NCBI GenBank assembly: GCA_902812455.1
Contig: CADDZH010000008.1
Coordinates: forward strand, 17,552-81,551
Length of the DNA stretch: 64,000 nucleotides
From: Chloroflexota bacterium
GTDB lineage: Bacteria; Chloroflexota; Ktedonobacteria; Ktedonobacterales; Ktedonobacteraceae
Direction of reading: 5' to 3'
The position numbers and the translations under genes were made by a program. The notes beneath the pieces were generated by a model, which saw nothing but the letters and a program-made list of their open reading frames with translations, was not told the origin of the DNA and made no database searches. Shown here one piece after another: positions 61,091-64,000 of this stretch. How positions within the stretch are numbered: position 1 is the first letter of the stretch; each line of letters begins with the position of its first letter.

Positions 61091-62614
61091 ATGCAAACTC
61101 ATCAGCACGGCGACCTTTCGACTATGCCAGGGGCAAATCACAACAGTGGGCGGGTACAGACGATGTTAGAAGAACAGAATCCACAAGGGCAGAACAACAA
61201 CGCCGAAGAGGCAGGCGACTACAACGAAATGGCCGAATTGCTTAAGGGATCGGCCGGCCCTATCAATATCAAACGCGGTGACGTGGTCGAGGGCGTAATC
61301 GTGCGTATCGACCAGGACGAGATCCTGGTGGATATCGGTCTCAAGTCCGAAGGTATTCTCTCGACAAAAGAGCTGCCTCAGAGCGGCTACGGCTCCTTCA
61401 ATGAGCTCCATTTGAACGACAAAGTCCTGGTCTATGTCCTGCAACCGGAAACCCAGGATGGGCATGCCATTCTCTCTCTCAGACGGGCGAACGCCGAACG
61501 CCAATGGCGCATCGCCGAGGAACAGTACCGCAACGGCGAACTCATCAAAGCCAGGGTTATTGACTACAACAAGGGCGGTTTGATTGTTGACGTGGGTGGC
61601 ATCCGCGGCTTTGTTCCCATCTCCCAGATCCTCAACCTCAAACGGGAAGAAGTCGCGGCTGGCGGCGAAAGCCAGGAAACAGCCGCCAAGCTTCAGAGCA
61701 TGAAGGACAAAGAACTGCTCCTCAAGATCATCGAGATCAATCGCGCACGCAACCGCTTGATCCTCTCGGAGCGCCTGGCCGCCCAGGAGTGGCGCCAGCG
61801 CCGCCGCGAAGAACTGCTCGACGAACTGAAGCCGGGCGAAATCCGGCGAGGCATCGTGAGCAACCTGGCAAATTTCGGCGCCTTTGTCGACCTGGGAGGG
61901 GCCGATGGCCTGGTGCATATCAGCCAGCTTGCCTGGAGCCGCGTGAACCATCCCAGCGAAGTACTGCATGTGGGGCAGGAAGTCGAAGTCCAGGTGCTTA
62001 GCGTTGACAAGGAAAAGAAGAAAATCGCCCTTTCCATCAAACGCGCCGAAGTTGACCCCTGGACAACCGTGGAGGAGCGCTACAAAGTCGGCCAGATTGT
62101 GACCGGTGTGATCACAAAAATTGCTCCCTTTGGCGCTTTTGCTCGCATCGAGGATGGAATCGAAGGGTTGATCCATCTTTCCGAACTTACGCCCGGCATG
62201 GATCCCAAACAGGCCCTGCATGAAGGAACCCAGCTCCAGCTCCGTATCCTGCGCATCGACGCCGAGCATCGCCGCCTCGGCCTCAGCCTGCGGCAAGTCA
62301 ACGAGCCTGAGGCCAGGGAAATCTCTGCCGAGATGACCGAACCAGAAAGTGGAGGCGGCGCGCAAGCAGCACCTGCTGAAGAGAAGGCCATGCCTTCACT
62401 GGAAGAGCTTCCACAGAACACCCAGCAGCAGGAAGGCGGCCAGCCGGGCCAGCAGCGGCGGCACGAAGGGAGAGGTGAGCGTCGTGAGCGGCCTTCCGAT
62501 ACCTCGGCACTGAACAACCTATCTCAGGAGCCAGGGGAAACAACGGCCATGGCCGAAGCGTTTCGCGCAGCTCGCCAGCGCTCAAAGGAAGAAGCCGAGC
62601 CTTCCGAGCAGTAG
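61091..62614 (+). CDS. rpsA: Ribosomal protein S1 homolog, four S1 domains
   Basis: A 507-residue RNA-binding protein with four S1/OB domains at about 59-125, 150-220, 247-312 and 332-400. The second has KARVIDYNKGGLIVDVGGIRGFVPISQ and the third RRGIVSNLANFGAFVDLGGADGLVHISQL, the most S1-like. The N-terminus (1-55) and the C-terminus (400-507) are disordered and rich in Gln, Glu, Gly and Arg. It binds mRNA on the 30S subunit. Four domains resemble S1 of Gram-positive bacteria. The ATG at 61091 follows GAAGGGGG. Confidence 0.9.
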   Translation: MQTHQHGDLSTMPGANHNSGRVQTMLEEQNPQGQNNNAEEAGDYNEMAELLKGSAGPINIKRGDVVEGVIVRIDQDEILVDIGLKSEGILSTKELPQSGYGSFNELHLNDKVLVYVLQPETQDGHAILSLRRANAERQWRIAEEQYRNGELIKARVIDYNKGGLIVDVGGIRGFVPISQILNLKREEVAAGGESQETAAKLQSMKDKELLLKIIEINRARNRLILSERLAAQEWRQRRREELLDELKPGEIRRGIVSNLANFGAFVDLGGADGLVHISQLAWSRVNHPSEVLHVGQEVEVQVLSVDKEKKKIALSIKRAEVDPWTTVEERYKVGQIVTGVITKIAPFGAFARIEDGIEGLIHLSELTPGMDPKQALHEGTQLQLRILRIDAEHRRLGLSLRQVNEPEAREISAEMTEPESGGGAQAAPAEEKAMPSLEELPQNTQQQEGGQPGQQRRHEGRGERRERPSDTSALNNLSQEPGETTAMAEAFRAARQRSKEEAEPSEQ

Positions 62615-62659
62615 GGGCGCATCCCTCAGCCGTTTTCACACGTTTTTCATCCACTTTCC

Positions 62660-62688
62660 TTGACGCTTCCTGCAGCGTGTTGTATCAT
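62660..62688 (+). promoter_or_regulatory. Upstream promoter of clpC
   Basis: TTGACG (62660-62665), 17 bases, then TATCAT (62683-62688), with GTGTTG directly before the -10. It shares the sequence pattern of the second promoter at 62988-63016. Confidence 0.55.
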
Positions 62689-62876
62689 CTTCACTAGAAG
62701 AGGCTTCATAGAAAAGGTATGATAGAGAAAAGTAAGCGGAGGGACGATTGCCTTTTTCTCCTTCCTTGACGATACTAGAAAATAAGCAGATGTTAAGAAG
62801 AGATGGAGGCACTTGAAAGAATTAGTAGGCGTTTATTCGCTTTCCTGATATTCTGCACCTGAACAATAGAGCACCT

Positions 62877-62921
62877 GACCTCCTTGCTGCATGTACCCCT
62901 GTGTAGAGTGGTAAGGAGGTC
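62877..62921. repeat. Inverted repeat in the clpC upstream region
   Basis: GACCTCCTT (62877-62885) and AAGGAGGTC (62913-62921) are perfect inverted copies. If transcribed from the upstream promoter they would form a hairpin ahead of the second promoter. No gene lies in 62615-63091. Confidence 0.45.
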
Positions 62922-62987
62922 GATTGTTTCTTGGTAAGTACGGGTTGTGAGCGTCTGTCGATAGACGGGAGGTTTCTATTGTTTTCC

Positions 62988-63016
62988 TTGACGCCATATC
63001 AGACGTGTTGTATGAT
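62988..63016 (+). promoter_or_regulatory. Downstream promoter of clpC
   Basis: TTGACG (62988-62993), 17 bases, then TATGAT (63011-63016), again with GTGTTG before the -10. A hairpin CAGAGGG/CCCTCTG follows at about 63044-63067, then a GGGGGG site and the GTG start. Confidence 0.6.
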
Positions 63017-63091
63017 GGATTGTGTAGTTTACCTGAGCGACACAGAGGGCTCGGTTCCACCCTCTGCCAGTGAAAGGGGGGTGACAAACAG

Positions 63092-64000
63092 GTGAATGAA
63101 AGAGATAGGTTTGACAAGTTTACTGAGCGAGCGCGCAAGGTTTTGAGTCTCGCCCAGGAGGAAGCCCAGCGCTTCCAGCACAACTATATCGGTACAGAGC
63201 ATCTCCTCCTTGGCCTGGTGCGGGAAGGAGAAGGTGTTGCAGCAAAGGTGCTAAGTAACCTCGGTGTTGAACTGAATAAAGTTCGCAGCGCCGTTGAATT
63301 TATAATTGGTCGTGGAGACCGTATCGTCCTCGGTGAGATCGGCCTGACACCACGCGCCAAAAAAGTGATTGAGCTTGCCGTCGATGAAGCTCGTCGCTTG
63401 AATCATCACTATATTGGGACAGAACATCTTCTGTTAGGGTTGGTGCGCGAGGGCGAGGGCATCGCTGCCGGCGTGCTCGAAAGCCTGGGAGTCAACCTGG
63501 AGAAGGTTCGAACGCAAACAATCCAAGTGCTCAGTCAATCTGGCGCTCAACACGAGCGGGATGCCAAGCACTCGAAGACTCCCACCATCGATCAGATGGG
63601 CATCGACCTGACTGCCGCAGCCCGCGCAGGCACTCTTGATCCCGTCATCGGTCGCCATCAGGAAATTGAGCGCGTCATTCAGATCCTCTCGCGCAGGAAC
63701 AAGAATAACCCCGCGCTTATTGGTGAACCCGGTGTTGGCAAGACAGCCATCGTCGAGGGCCTGGCCCAGCGCCTCGTCGCCGGTGAAGTTCCGGAAACCC
63801 TGGCCGGCAAGCGCCTGCTCACACTCGATGTTGGCTCTCTAGTTGCCGGAACCAAGTATCGCGGCGAGTTTGAAGAGCGGCTGAAGAAGATCATCGAAGA
63901 GATTCGCAACAGCCGGGATTGCATTATCTTTATTGATGAAGTGCATACCCTTGTTGGCGCAGGGGCCGCCGAGGGCGCTGTTGACGCCGCCAATATCCTG
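63092..64000 (+). CDS. clpC: ATP-dependent Clp protease ATPase subunit ClpC, N-terminal part (runs off the window)
   Basis: The first 303 codons of a ClpC-type unfoldase. Residues 1-145 form the double Clp_N repeat, with [19 protein letters not shown] and [20 protein letters not shown] short linker leads to the first AAA+ domain, with Walker [10 protein letters not shown] and Walker [11 protein letters not shown]. It unfolds proteins for ClpP. The start is GTG at 63092, after GGGGGG. Unlike in Firmicutes, ctsR-mcsA-mcsB do not precede it; rpsA does. Confidence 0.95.
   Translation, partial: MNERDRFDKFTERARKVLSLAQEEAQRFQHNYIGTEHLLLGLVREGEGVAAKVLSNLGVELNKVRSAVEFIIGRGDRIVLGEIGLTPRAKKVIELAVDEARRLNHHYIGTEHLLLGLVREGEGIAAGVLESLGVNLEKVRTQTIQVLSQSGAQHERDAKHSKTPTIDQMGIDLTAAARAGTLDPVIGRHQEIERVIQILSRRNKNNPALIGEPGVGKTAIVEGLAQRLVAGEVPETLAGKRLLTLDVGSLVAGTKYRGEFEERLKKIIEEIRNSRDCIIFIDEVHTLVGAGAAEGAVDAANIL

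Noticed and set aside
61166..62365. Long antisense ORF of 399 codons inside the S1 gene
   Set aside because: It mirrors S1 codon usage; S1 domains are unmistakable on the plus strand.
1..64000. tRNA, rRNA and CRISPR arrays
   Set aside because: No cloverleaf-like T-arm/acceptor pairs, no rRNA-like stretches and no regularly spaced direct repeats were found by eye.

Overview
The window looks like part of a chromosome from a heterotrophic, Gram-positive-like member of the Chloroflexota, most likely class Ktedonobacteria. That is inferred from gene content and style, not from a marker gene. The signs are many ECF sigma factors with unusual partners, Tat-exported lipoproteins and Cys-rich proteins, an F420-dependent glucose-6-phosphate dehydrogenase beside an OpcA-linked Zwf, paired FHA proteins next to FtsW/RodA, and moderate to high GC with many dispersed palindromic repeats. 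No rRNA, tRNA, CRISPR array, prophage or intact insertion sequence was seen.

Layout. 1-1253: start of a copper P-type ATPase gene (minus strand) with a textbook promoter and a CsoR-like operator. 1.3-3.45 kb: a minus-strand operon (SRPBCC protein, ArsR regulator, MFS exporter) whose 20-bp operator sits inside the promoter spacer. 3.5-7.6 kb: small unknown genes, then a tight three-gene module (TIGR04255 protein, unknown, HEPN-like). 7.6-13.6 kb: a sugar ABC importer plus a family 2 glycoside hydrolase. 13.6-20.6 kb: F420-dependent G6PDH, then etfB-etfA, a membrane Fe-S oxidoreductase and an acyl-CoA dehydrogenase, together an electron path from acyl-CoA to quinone.

20.6-32.7 kb is the accessory and most unusual part. 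It holds a MerR regulator with a CueR-type promoter that overlaps an unannotated 25-residue peptide with 11 cysteines; two sigma-factor systems, one paired with an anti-sigma factor bearing an external PQQ-type propeller; a MauE-like membrane protein followed by a Tat-exported protein with about 21 C-terminal cysteines; a frameshifted G1-type peptidase; and a direct duplication of about 720 bp carrying a winged-helix gene.

32.9-41.2 kb is the conserved nusA-rnpM(ylxR)-infB-rbfA-DHH/nrnA-truB-ribF translation cluster, without rimP upstream of nusA. 41.2-46.1 kb: two FHA proteins, FtsW/RodA and three small or coiled-coil proteins. 46.4-49.9 kb: mutS and a flavin/PNPOx-type protein. 50.1-59.3 kb: a pentose phosphate block (tal, zwf, opcA, pgl, rpe) followed by a family 65 glycoside phosphorylase or hydrolase and a P1-family peptidase. 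59.4-64 kb: a proline-rich membrane protein, a CoA-type Nudix hydrolase, ribosomal protein S1 with a leader of about 365 nt, and the 5' part of clpC behind two near-identical promoters.

The strongest candidates for new biology are the Cys-rich micropeptide coupled to the MerR gene (21185-21262), the MauE/Cys-rich secreted pair (24808-26948) and the TIGR04255/unknown/HEPN module (6014-7594).
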